From assembly GCA_025362825.1 (NCBI GenBank), contig JANYFF010000081.1, positions 1-12,021 of the forward strand: a DNA stretch of 12,021 nucleotides, in the 5' to 3' direction. Source of the stretch: Polaromonas sp. (GTDB lineage Bacteria > Pseudomonadota > Gammaproteobacteria > Burkholderiales > Burkholderiaceae_C). The first letter of the stretch is position 1; each line of letters starts with the position of its first letter. The notes under the pieces are model-generated. The model searched no databases. It was not told the origin of the DNA and was given only the letters and a program-made list of their open reading frames with translations. Below are positions 6,317-12,021 of the stretch, piece by piece. The translations under genes were made by a program, and so were the position numbers.

Positions 6317-7183
6317 TCAGGCCGCCTTCTGGATTTGTTGTGCATAGCCCTTGAGCACCTCATCGCGCAACACACTCCATATCTGCGTGTGCAGCTCGAT
6401 GAAACGCGGATTCACGCGGACCTCTGCCACATCGCGTGGTCTTGGCAAGTCAATCACAAACTCGCCTATCGGGTGGGTGGCAGGGCCGGCCGAAAGCACC
6501 ACCACGCGGTCACTCAAGGCAATCGCTTCATCAAGGTCGTGGGTGATGAAAAGCACGGCCTTCTTTTTCGCGGCCCAAAGCGCCAGTACCTCGTTTTCCA
6601 TCAATTGCCGAGTCTGGATATCGAGCGCGCTAAAGGGCTCATCCATCAGGATGATGTCCGGATCCAGTGCCAGCACCTGGGCCAGCGCCGTGCGCTTGCG
6701 CATGCCACCAGACAGCTCATGCGGATAGCGGTCACCAAAACCACCCAAGCCCACACGCTCAAGCCAGGCCTGGGCCTGGCTGCGCGCATCTGCCTCCGGC
6801 ACACCGCGGTACTGCAGACCGACCATGACGTTGTCGATAGCACTGCGCCAGGGCATCAGGGCCTCTGACTGGAACATATAGCCCGCACGCTTGTTGATAC
6901 CCTGAAGTGGCTGGCCAAAGACTTTCACGGTACCCAGTGAGGGCTCAAGCAAACCGGCGCTGATGTTCAGCAATGTGGACTTGCCGCAGCCGGTGGGACC
7001 AACGACAGAAACGAATTCGCCAGCCGCAATGCGCAGGGTGGTGTTGGCAACGGCTGTGTAGTGTTCAGCTTTAAGGTTATTCGACTTGAAGGTACACGTA
7101 ATACCTTCAAGCTCAAGCGCGAATGTACTCTGCCCCGGAGGGTATGTTCCGCCTGAAGGCGGCCTGTCGGCGGAACTGGTCAT
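6317..7183 (-). CDS. ABC transporter ATP-binding protein (SsuB/TauB/NrtD type)
   Basis: 288 residues from the ATG at 7183; a TTG at 7210 would add 9 residues and is less likely. This is the energising subunit of the importer, on the cytoplasmic side of the inner membrane. All nucleotide-binding motifs are intact: Walker A GPTGCGKST (62-70), Q-loop MFQSEALMPW with Gln105, signature LSGGM (157-161), Walker B ILMDEP with Asp181-Glu182, and H-loop His215 in FITHDLDEA. The PTGCGKST and QSEALMPW forms are characteristic of the nitrate/sulfonate/taurine family. An N-terminal extension of about 20 polar, Pro/Gly-rich residues precedes the domain. It is followed by the permease after 3 bases and preceded by the binding-protein gene with a 74-base gap. 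Confidence 0.93.
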   Translation of the reverse strand: MTSSADRPPSGGTYPPGQSTFALELEGITCTFKSNNLKAEHYTAVANTTLRIAAGEFVSVVGPTGCGKSTLLNISAGLLEPSLGTVKVFGQPLQGINKRAGYMFQSEALMPWRSAIDNVMVGLQYRGVPEADARSQAQAWLERVGLGGFGDRYPHELSGGMRKRTALAQVLALDPDIILMDEPFSALDIQTRQLMENEVLALWAAKKKAVLFITHDLDEAIALSDRVVVLSAGPATHPIGEFVIDLPRPRDVAEVRVNPRFIELHTQIWSVLRDEVLKGYAQQIQKAA

Positions 7184-7257
7184 CGCGAGACTATAACGCT
7201 GGCATGCCAACCATCCGGTAACGATTAACCCCGATAGCCGACAGCGTAATGCACGTA

Positions 7258-8307
7258 TCAGGCCTTGAATCGTTCCTTGGCACGGCGCGCAAAATCATTG
7301 GTAAAGGTCTTGGCAAGATCGATCTTGTCGACCTTGATGCTCGGGTCAAAGCTCGCAAGCGCTTTCAGTGCGGTGCGTGGACCGTCTTCGGGGATCATGC
7401 CGTCCAGCGAAATCGATTCACGCACCTTGCTGAAGGAGGCGAGGTAAAGCGCCCTATCGCCCAGCAGGTAACTTTCAGGTACCGTCTTGATGATGTCGCC
7501 CGGCCCCGCGGTCTGCAGCCACTTCAGCCCGTGCACGATCGCATTGGCAAGCGCCTGGCAGGTGTTCGGGTGCTTGTCGATGAAGTCTTGCGATGCGTAC
7601 AGGCAGGCTGCGGGCATGCTGCCGCCAAAAACTTCCGTCGTGCCCTTGAGCGTGCGCGTGTCGCTGATGATTTTGACGTCGCCTTTTTGCTCCAGCATGG
7701 TCATAACCGGGTCGGTGTTGCTCATCGCATCAATCTGGCCGGAGCGAAGCGCTGTCAGTGCACCGGCCGCCGTACCGACGCCGATAAAACTGACATCGCT
7801 GGCTTTCAGGCCGCCACGGGACAGCACCAGGTTGGCCATCATGTTGGTGGACGAACCGGGCGCAGACACGCCGATTTTTTTGCCTTTGAGATCGGCTACC
7901 GATTTGTAGTTGGGCATGGCCTTGGTCGACACGCCAAACGCAATTTGAGGTGCCCTGCCCTGCAGCACGAAGGCCCGGTACATCTGGCTTTTGGCCTGCA
8001 GGTTGATGGTGTGCTCGAAAGCGCCTGAACAAACATCTGCCGATCCGCCCACGACAGCCTGCAATGCACGTGCTCCGCCTGCGAAGTCACTGATTTCGAC
8101 ATCGAGCCCTTCGGCCTTGAAATAGCCAAGCTGCTCCGAAATCGTCAGAGGCAGGTAATAGAAGGCTGCCTTGCCGCCAACAGCCAGGGAGATTTTGGTT
8201 TTTTCGAGTTTGCCTTGCGCCTGAAGCGCCGGCAGAGCAAGCATTGCAGCACCCAAGCCCGTTGCACTGGCAAAGGTCCGTCGGGAGATGCGAAAGGGGA
8301 TGGTCAT
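7258..8307 (-). CDS. ABC transporter substrate-binding protein (NMT1/SsuA/NrtA-like), Tat-type signal
   Basis: 349 residues; periplasmic binding protein of the NMT1/THI5-like, SsuA, TauA and NrtA group. The N-terminus has a twin-arginine signal, SRRTFA (8-13), then a hydrophobic stretch and a likely cleavage near ALQA (27-30), so it may be exported folded through the Tat route. Group landmarks are the ISEQLGYFKAEGLDVEI segment (57-73), FAGGARALQAVVGGSADV (75-92), the KGKKIGVSAPGS segment and the DAMSNTDPV region. The start has a strong GAGAGGA site 8 bases upstream. It is the first gene of the six-gene run, and its mRNA leader lies just after an intrinsic terminator. The ligand could be a sulfonate, a pyrimidine or thiamin precursor, or an aromatic or amino acid; sequence alone does not decide. 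Confidence 0.9.
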   Translation of the reverse strand: MTIPFRISRRTFASATGLGAAMLALPALQAQGKLEKTKISLAVGGKAAFYYLPLTISEQLGYFKAEGLDVEISDFAGGARALQAVVGGSADVCSGAFEHTINLQAKSQMYRAFVLQGRAPQIAFGVSTKAMPNYKSVADLKGKKIGVSAPGSSTNMMANLVLSRGGLKASDVSFIGVGTAAGALTALRSGQIDAMSNTDPVMTMLEQKGDVKIISDTRTLKGTTEVFGGSMPAACLYASQDFIDKHPNTCQALANAIVHGLKWLQTAGPGDIIKTVPESYLLGDRALYLASFSKVRESISLDGMIPEDGPRTALKALASFDPSIKVDKIDLAKTFTNDFARRAKERFKA

Positions 8308-8315
8308 ATCGGAAG

Positions 8316-8322
8316 TCCTCTC
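8316..8322 (-). promoter_or_regulatory. Strong ribosome-binding site of the binding-protein gene
   Basis: GAGAGGA on the minus strand, 8 bases before the ATG at 8307. It is the best Shine-Dalgarno site in the six-gene run, consistent with this being the first and most highly translated gene. Confidence 0.65.
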
Positions 8323-8355
8323 TGTTTTTATGTATGGCCAAGCTTAGCGAAACGT

Positions 8356-8390
8356 AAAAAAACCCGCATCGGGGTCATCCCGTGCGGGTT
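8356..8390 (-). terminator. Intrinsic terminator or attenuator upstream of the transporter operon
   Basis: Read on the minus strand, AACCCGCACGGG pairs with CCCGATGCGGGTT around a 5-base loop (12 pairs, one bulged base) and runs into seven T residues. It is a strong rho-independent terminator for minus-strand transcription. It lies 107 bases after the MAPEG stop and ends about 50 bases before the binding-protein start. It can simply end the upstream transcript; because of the short distance it could also act as an attenuator of the operon. A weaker stem (CGCTG with CAGCG, 8403-8435) precedes it in the transcript. Confidence 0.85.
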
Positions 8391-8497
8391 TGTACCAAAA
8401 CGCGCTGGCTGCTTACCAATGGTTACGGCACAGCGTTGTTTATCCTATGGGCGGGTTAGCTAAAAGCCAGGCAGTCACAGACGCAAAAACTGCACAT

Positions 8498-8911
8498 TCA
8501 GCGATAGCCCGAAAAAAGAATCATGATGTTGATCAGCAGTGCAGCCGCCCAGATGCTGCTCCTGGTTTTGGCCATGTCTGCTACATACATCGTTACATAG
8601 GCGATGCGTAAAACGATGAACAGAAAGGCCAGGATGTCGAGCACCGTCTGCCGAGCCTGCAGCTGGTGCGCAATGATGACGGCTGCGAAGAAAAACGGCA
8701 AAGCTTCGAAAGTGTTGGCTTGCGCCGCATTGGCGCGTGCCCGCCAGTCTGTCTGCTTTGCAAGCCATTTGCGCGGATTGTTATTGTCATAACCTCCGTC
8801 GCGCCTGGGCGTGTTCATCATGCCGTACTTGGCGATGCCGGCGCAGACCACCGGCATGATGGCCGCCACCAAGAGGCACCAGTAAGCGATGGTGAAGCGT
8901 GCAAATGTCAT
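8498..8911 (-). CDS. MAPEG-family membrane protein
   Basis: 137 residues, the usual length for the MAPEG family (membrane-associated proteins in eicosanoid and glutathione metabolism). Start taken at the ATG at 8911, which has an AGAAAGG site upstream; a TTG at 8941 would add ten polar residues. Four hydrophobic segments are seen (about 6-28, 66-84, 86-110 and 116-135). The family signature is in RANAAQANTFEALPFFFAAV, with the Arg, Asn and Glu that contact glutathione in characterised members. Bacterial members are inner-membrane proteins, some with glutathione transferase or peroxidase activity; the activity here is not known. It lies 99 bases downstream of recR on the same strand and is followed by a strong terminator. 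Confidence 0.88.
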   Translation of the reverse strand: MTFARFTIAYWCLLVAAIMPVVCAGIAKYGMMNTPRRDGGYDNNNPRKWLAKQTDWRARANAAQANTFEALPFFFAAVIIAHQLQARQTVLDILAFLFIVLRIAYVTMYVADMAKTRSSIWAAALLINIMILFSGYR

Positions 8912-8958
8912 TTTCGGATACCTTTCTGGCCTGCAGACCAAGTAATACCAAGGTGTAT

Positions 8959-8975
8959 AGCTATCAAAATAGTAG
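8959..8975. repeat. AT-rich palindromic element, possible family-specific dispersed repeat
   Basis: AGCTATCAAAATAGTAG, with CTAT and ATAG arms around CAAA, followed by a degenerate GGGCCTATTGGC segment (8984-8995). From memory, elements with a core like GCTATCAAAATAGTAGC recur in intergenic regions of Comamonadaceae. This copy sits in the recR-MAPEG gap and seems decayed. The family link is recollection, not a computed match. Confidence 0.45.
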
Positions 8976-9010
8976 TAACGACTGGGCCTATTGGCAATTT
9001 TCGCGTGCAG

Positions 9011-9637
9011 CTAGCGGCGATCCACCAGCGCATGGGCGATGGTGCCCAGGTCAACATATTCCAGCTCACTGCCAACCGGCACGCCGCGCGCCAGGCGTGT
9101 TACCTGCGCGCCGCGGCTTTTGAGCGCCTGGGCAATCACATGCGCGGTAGCCTCGCCTTCGGCTGTGAAGTTGGTGGCGAGGATGACTTCCTGCACCTCG
9201 CGCGTTTCAGGCAGCAGGGCCTGTCCCTGCGCATCCCGGGGCACGACCCGGTCAAACAGCTTTTGCAGGCCGATATCGTGCGGCCCAATGCCGTCCAGCG
9301 GACTCAGCTTGCCCATCAACACGAAGTAAAGCCCCTTGTAGGCCAGGGTGCGTTCAAGCGCGGCCTGGTCGGCCGGTGTCTCAACTACGCACAGCTTGCT
9401 GCGATCACGTTGCGGGCTGGCGCAGGTGCTGCAGATGTCGAGTTCGGTCAGCGTGTTGCACAGCGAGCAATGCCGGATGCTGCTGACCGCATGCTCCAGT
9501 GCCCTGGCAATCTGCAGCGCTGCGGGCTTGTCGTGCTGCAGCAAATGAAAAGCCATGCGTGCAGCCGACTTGGCACCCACGCCCGGCAACTTGCGCAAGG
9601 CCTGGGTCAGGCCCTCAAGCGCGTTGGAATCAGCCAT
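9011..9637 (-). CDS. recR: Recombination protein RecR
   Basis: 208 residues, close to the usual 198-205. RecR works with RecO (and RecF) to load RecA on SSB-coated single-stranded DNA at gaps. Visible in order are the helix-hairpin-helix LPGVGAKSAARMAFHLL (17-33), a four-Cys zinc site (Cys57, Cys60, Cys69, Cys72), and a Toprim domain beginning CVVETPADQAALE (83-95). Further on NFTAEGEATAHVI corresponds to the family's NPTxEGExT segment, with Phe replacing Pro. The C-terminal LARGVPVGSELEYVDLGTI is highly typical. The gene follows ybaB by 24 bases in the well-known dnaX-ybaB-recR cluster, so co-expression is expected. Identification is secure. Confidence 0.97.
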   Translation of the reverse strand: MADSNALEGLTQALRKLPGVGAKSAARMAFHLLQHDKPAALQIARALEHAVSSIRHCSLCNTLTELDICSTCASPQRDRSKLCVVETPADQAALERTLAYKGLYFVLMGKLSPLDGIGPHDIGLQKLFDRVVPRDAQGQALLPETREVQEVILATNFTAEGEATAHVIAQALKSRGAQVTRLARGVPVGSELEYVDLGTIAHALVDRR

Positions 9638-9661
9638 GCAGGCCCGCCTGAAAATGCACTT

Positions 9662-9994
9662 TTAGAAGGGGAATTTCATGCCGCCCGGAAGGCCCGGCAT
9701 GCCAGCTGTCAGCTTGCCCATTTTTTCCTGGCTGAATTCTTCGGCCTTGCGCACGGCGGCATTGAAAGCGGCTGCGACGAGGTCTTCAAGCATGTCCTTG
9801 TCTTCAGCCAGCAGGCTGGGGTCAATCTCTATGCGCTTGACGTCATGCTTGCAGGTCATGGTGACCTTGACCAGTCCTGCACCGGCATCGGCCGTCACTT
9901 CGACAAAGGCCAGTTCATCCTGTGCCTTTTTCATGTTGTCCTGCATGTTTTGCGCCTGTTTCATGAGGCCTGCAAGTTGTCCTTTGTTGAACAT
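9662..9994 (-). CDS. ybaB: Nucleoid-associated protein YbaB/EbfC
   Basis: 110 residues, typical of the YbaB/EbfC family of small dimeric DNA-binding proteins that coat the nucleoid. It has the family start MFNKGQLAGLMKQAQNMQ, a helix rich in Lys and Gln, then the beta-sheet with VTADAGAGLVKVTMTCKHDVKRIEIDP and the helix with DLVAAAFNAAVRKAEE. The Gly/Met/Pro-rich tail GMPGLPGGMKFPF is usual. The start has an AAAGGA site 7 bases upstream. It lies between dnaX (41 bases before) and recR (24 bases after), an arrangement kept across many bacteria. Confidence 0.96.
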   Translation of the reverse strand: MFNKGQLAGLMKQAQNMQDNMKKAQDELAFVEVTADAGAGLVKVTMTCKHDVKRIEIDPSLLAEDKDMLEDLVAAAFNAAVRKAEEFSQEKMGKLTAGMPGLPGGMKFPF

Positions 9995-10001
9995 GGTGTT
10001 T

Positions 10002-10007
10002 TCCTTT
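10002..10007 (-). promoter_or_regulatory. Ribosome-binding site of ybaB
   Basis: AAAGGA on the minus strand, 7 bases before the ATG at 9994, in the short dnaX-ybaB gap. It indicates that ybaB is translated independently from the shared message. Confidence 0.65.
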
Positions 10008-10035
10008 AAAAATTAGGTCTTGAAACTGCGCCTGA

Positions 10036-11964
10036 TCATATCGGCTTGACGCTTGCGGCCGCGCTGGCATGCAGGCTGACCTTGATGCTGCCGGGTACGA
10101 CCCTGGCGCCCCAGTCGCGTACCAGGTCGCGCACAAAGGGGTCGTTGTGAATCAACTCTTCAGCCTTGCGCTGGCGCTCAATCTGCGCCGCGGCGTTGCG
10201 GCGTGCGGGCGTGTCCGTCACAGCCCCCACTTCAACCACCAGCTTGAGCAACTGGTCTTCGCCGACCTGCGCCTGCAGGGCAAGCTGGAGCTTTTCGCAG
10301 GCCGCGCTCTGGTTCAGGGACTGGCGCTCAACGCACAGCAGCCAGACACCGTCGCCCCGAGAGCGCAATTCAGACTGCAATGCCAGTTCACGGGTCAGCG
10401 CATTGATAGCTTCGCTGGCAACAAGCTGCGCTACCAGCGCACTCCAGGCATCGCCCAGCGGTGTGCGCACGGCTATTGCCGGTGCTGTATCAGCCCTGGC
10501 GACAGAAATGGACAGGTCCGGCTCGTCTTTTGTCACAGCGCCAGAGACCGGATCAGTGAGCGCCTGCATTAGCGCCGTTTTTTGATCTGCTACTAAATTT
10601 GTAGCAATCAATGAGGGAGATACGGGGGCAGCAGGCCTTTTTGACTCAATAACCGGGTTGTTTTCAGTGGGCTGATCCATCCAGGGCGGTGGCATTGGCG
10701 GCTTGGCGGCTGGCGCCACTGCAACAGGTGCTGCGGCTACCGCCGGCCGCACAGCCCGGGCGGGCTCAGGCTGGGGCTTTTTTCCAGGCTCGGCGGCACT
10801 CCCCGCGGCGGGTGCTGACTGCGCAGCCGAAGCCCCGCCGGATGGTTTGAAGGCCAGCAGACGCAGCAGCACCATGGTGAGCGCCGCGTACTCGTCGGGT
10901 GCCAGGCCGAGTTCGCCGCGTCCGTGCAGGCACAGGCTGTACAGCAACTGCGTCTCGTCAGCCGGCATGGCCTGCGCCAGCCGGGCTGTTTCAGTGGCTT
11001 CCGGGTCAGCATCATCGTCGCTGGCGCCGCCGGCGGCCTTGGCCATCATTTCAGGCACCGCCTGCAGCACCGCCATGCGTTGCAGCACGGTGGTCATTTC
11101 TTCTAGCGTCGATGCAGCGCTCAAGCCGTGCAGGCGCAGGGCTTCGGAGGTCTCAACAATGGTTTTCCCGTCACCACGGGCCAGTGCATCAAGCAGGCAA
11201 AACACATAGCTTCGGTCAACACTGCCCAGCATCAGTCGCACGCTGGCTTCCTGTAACTGGCCTGATCCAAAAGCGATGGCCTGATCGGTCAGCGACAAGG
11301 CGTCGCGCATCGACCCGCGCGCCGCGCGCGACAGCAAACGCAGGGCCTGCTGTTCGGCGGGCACATTTTCAATCGCCAGCACATGGCCCAAATGCTCAAG
11401 AATGGTCTCGGGCGCCATCGGCCGCAGGTTGAACTGCAGGCAGCGCGACAGCACCGTAGCGGGCACTTTTTGCGGGTCAGTCGTGGCCAGCACAAACTTG
11501 AGGTACTCGGGCGGCTCTTCCAGCGTCTTGAGCATGGCGTTGAAGGCCGTGTTCGTCAGCATGTGGACCTCATCAATCATGAAGACCTTGAAGCGTCCCA
11601 CCACCGGCTTGTAAACGGCCTGCTCAAGCAGCTGCGCGATCTCGTCAACGCCCCGGTTGGATGCCGCATCCAGCTCTGTGTAGTCAACAAACCGGCCGGT
11701 GTCAATGTCCATGCAGGCCTGGCAGACACCGCAGGGCGTGGCCGTGATGCCACCCTGTCCGTCAGTACCGACGCAGTTAAGAGACTTCGCCAGGATGCGG
11801 GAAATCGTCGTCTTGCCCACGCCACGCGTACCCGTGAACAGGTAGGCATGGTGCAAGCGTCCAGTCGTCAGCGCATTGCCGAGTGCCTGCACCACATGCG
11901 ACTGCCCCACCATTTCAGAGAAATTTTTGGGACGGTATTTACGGGCAAGAACGAGATACGACAT
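10036..11964 (-). CDS. dnaX: DNA polymerase III subunits tau and gamma
   Basis: 642 residues (tau form), the clamp-loader ATPase that loads the beta clamp and links polymerase cores and helicase at the fork. Domain I (about 1-178) has Walker A GTRGVGKT (45-52), a zinc site with Cys64, Cys78, Cys81 and Cys84, the Walker B segment VFMIDEVHML (127-136) and LSRC (172-175). Domains II and III run to about 370. A Pro/Ala-rich linker follows (about 375-475), then the tau-specific C-terminal part binding polymerase and helicase. The linker holds an in-frame A AAA AAG at codons 394-396; a -1 slip gives Lys-Lys-Ala-Pro-Ala and stop, a product of 399 residues ending like gamma. It heads the dnaX-ybaB-recR cluster. 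GAAGG lies almost directly before the ATG, so the start has a weak Shine-Dalgarno context, but the MSYLVLARKYRP beginning is canonical. Confidence 0.97.
   Translation of the reverse strand: MSYLVLARKYRPKNFSEMVGQSHVVQALGNALTTGRLHHAYLFTGTRGVGKTTISRILAKSLNCVGTDGQGGITATPCGVCQACMDIDTGRFVDYTELDAASNRGVDEIAQLLEQAVYKPVVGRFKVFMIDEVHMLTNTAFNAMLKTLEEPPEYLKFVLATTDPQKVPATVLSRCLQFNLRPMAPETILEHLGHVLAIENVPAEQQALRLLSRAARGSMRDALSLTDQAIAFGSGQLQEASVRLMLGSVDRSYVFCLLDALARGDGKTIVETSEALRLHGLSAASTLEEMTTVLQRMAVLQAVPEMMAKAAGGASDDDADPEATETARLAQAMPADETQLLYSLCLHGRGELGLAPDEYAALTMVLLRLLAFKPSGGASAAQSAPAAGSAAEPGKKPQPEPARAVRPAVAAAPVAVAPAAKPPMPPPWMDQPTENNPVIESKRPAAPVSPSLIATNLVADQKTALMQALTDPVSGAVTKDEPDLSISVARADTAPAIAVRTPLGDAWSALVAQLVASEAINALTRELALQSELRSRGDGVWLLCVERQSLNQSAACEKLQLALQAQVGEDQLLKLVVEVGAVTDTPARRNAAAQIERQRKAEELIHNDPFVRDLVRDWGARVVPGSIKVSLHASAAASVKPI
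10588..10606. repeat. Inverted repeat inside the dnaX linker region
   Basis: TGCTAC and GTAGCA, perfect 6-base arms around TAAATTT, inside the part of dnaX encoding IATNLVADQ in the variable linker. Its AT-rich content contrasts with the surrounding coding DNA. It resembles the palindrome cores seen between genes in this family, so it may be a dispersed repeat captured in frame. Confidence 0.5.
10753..10766 (-). promoter_or_regulatory. Hairpin downstream of the dnaX slippery site
   Basis: AGCCC, loop GCCC, then GGGCT: five GC-rich pairs starting 10 bases after the heptamer. A second stem, TGCGGC with GCCGCA around 8 bases, follows at 10732-10751. Such structures pause ribosomes and stimulate slippage in other dnaX genes. 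In GC-rich DNA small stems are frequent, so this is supporting evidence only. Confidence 0.45.
10777..10783 (-). other. Candidate programmed -1 frameshift site in dnaX
   Basis: A AAA AAG in the zero frame (codons GGA AAA AAG, residues 394-396), identical to the E. coli dnaX slippery heptamer and in the same phase. In the -1 frame the message reads AAA AAA GCC CCA GCC TGA, stopping at 10766. GGGGAG, a Shine-Dalgarno-like stimulator, lies 15 bases upstream. Ten bases downstream is a hairpin with AGCCC and GGGCT arms, followed by a second stem (TGCGGC with GCCGCA). This would yield both tau and gamma from one gene. Confidence 0.75.
10799..10804 (-). promoter_or_regulatory. Internal Shine-Dalgarno-like sequence upstream of the dnaX slippery site
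   Basis: GGGGAG on the minus strand, 15 bases before the A AAA AAG heptamer. In E. coli an AGGGAG about 10 bases upstream pairs with 16S rRNA and raises -1 slippage. The spacing here is a little longer, so its effect is uncertain. Confidence 0.4.
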
Positions 11965-12021
11965 GCCTTCATTCTAAAGTGCGACGCGAGGGATGCACGA
12001 CCTGGCTTGACTCTCTTTATG

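Noticed and set aside
8308..8497. TPP riboswitch upstream of a ThiY-like binding protein
   Set aside because: The conserved CUGAGA and the downstream GAUCUGGAUAAUGCCAGCG-type segments were not found on the minus strand, so a thiamin riboswitch is not supported.
8666..10009. Long + strand open frame of 447 codons
   Set aside because: It lies opposite MAPEG, recR and ybaB, all securely identified; GC-rich third positions commonly keep such antisense frames open.
11965..12021. Promoter for dnaX with TAGAAT as -10
   Set aside because: TAGAAT lies only about 8 bases before the start codon, which would give an almost leaderless message, and no matching -35 was clear.

Overview
The window looks like a chromosomal segment of a beta-proteobacterium of the order Burkholderiales, most likely family Comamonadaceae (Polaromonas/Rhodoferax-like). 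The reasons are the GC-rich coding with strong third-position bias, a Bug/TctC-type binding protein, the gloB-mltD pair, the dnaX-ybaB-recR cluster, and short AT-rich palindromes of the kind I recall as common between genes in that family. The taxonomic call is inference. No tRNA, rRNA, CRISPR array, intact transposase or phage gene was seen.

Left part (1-2235, + strand): the 3' part of gloB (glyoxalase II) overlaps by an ATGA junction with mltD, a lipoprotein lytic transglycosylase with LysM repeats. A hairpin follows as a probable terminator. Facing it is a 50-residue membrane protein of the DUF3096 type (2236-2388, - strand). A gene-poor stretch (2389-2699) follows, holding a 13-bp tandem repeat, a small inverted repeat and short coding-like remnants.

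Middle (2700-8307, - strand): six tightly packed genes, in transcription order a Tat-type substrate-binding protein, an ABC ATPase, an ABC permease, an Asp/Glu-racemase-fold enzyme, an Ldh/AllD-type NAD(P)-dependent oxidoreductase and a Bug/TctC binding protein. The first three form a complete NrtABC/SsuABC/ThiXYZ-type importer. The two enzymes are coupled by an ATGA overlap. The Bug protein has no TctA/TctB partner here. Together they look like an uptake-and-conversion cassette for an unidentified small organic compound, possibly a chiral 2-hydroxy or 2-amino acid. An intrinsic terminator lies about 50 nt upstream of the first gene, so it either ends the preceding transcript or acts as an attenuator.

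Right part (8498-11964, - strand): dnaX, ybaB/ebfC and recR (replication clamp loader, nucleoid-associated protein, recombinational repair), then a MAPEG-family membrane protein. The dnaX gene carries an in-frame A AAA AAG heptamer with a -1 frame stop four codons later, an upstream Shine-Dalgarno-like GGGGAG and downstream hairpins. This is the same arrangement that makes the short gamma subunit in E. coli, and it is the most notable signal in the window.
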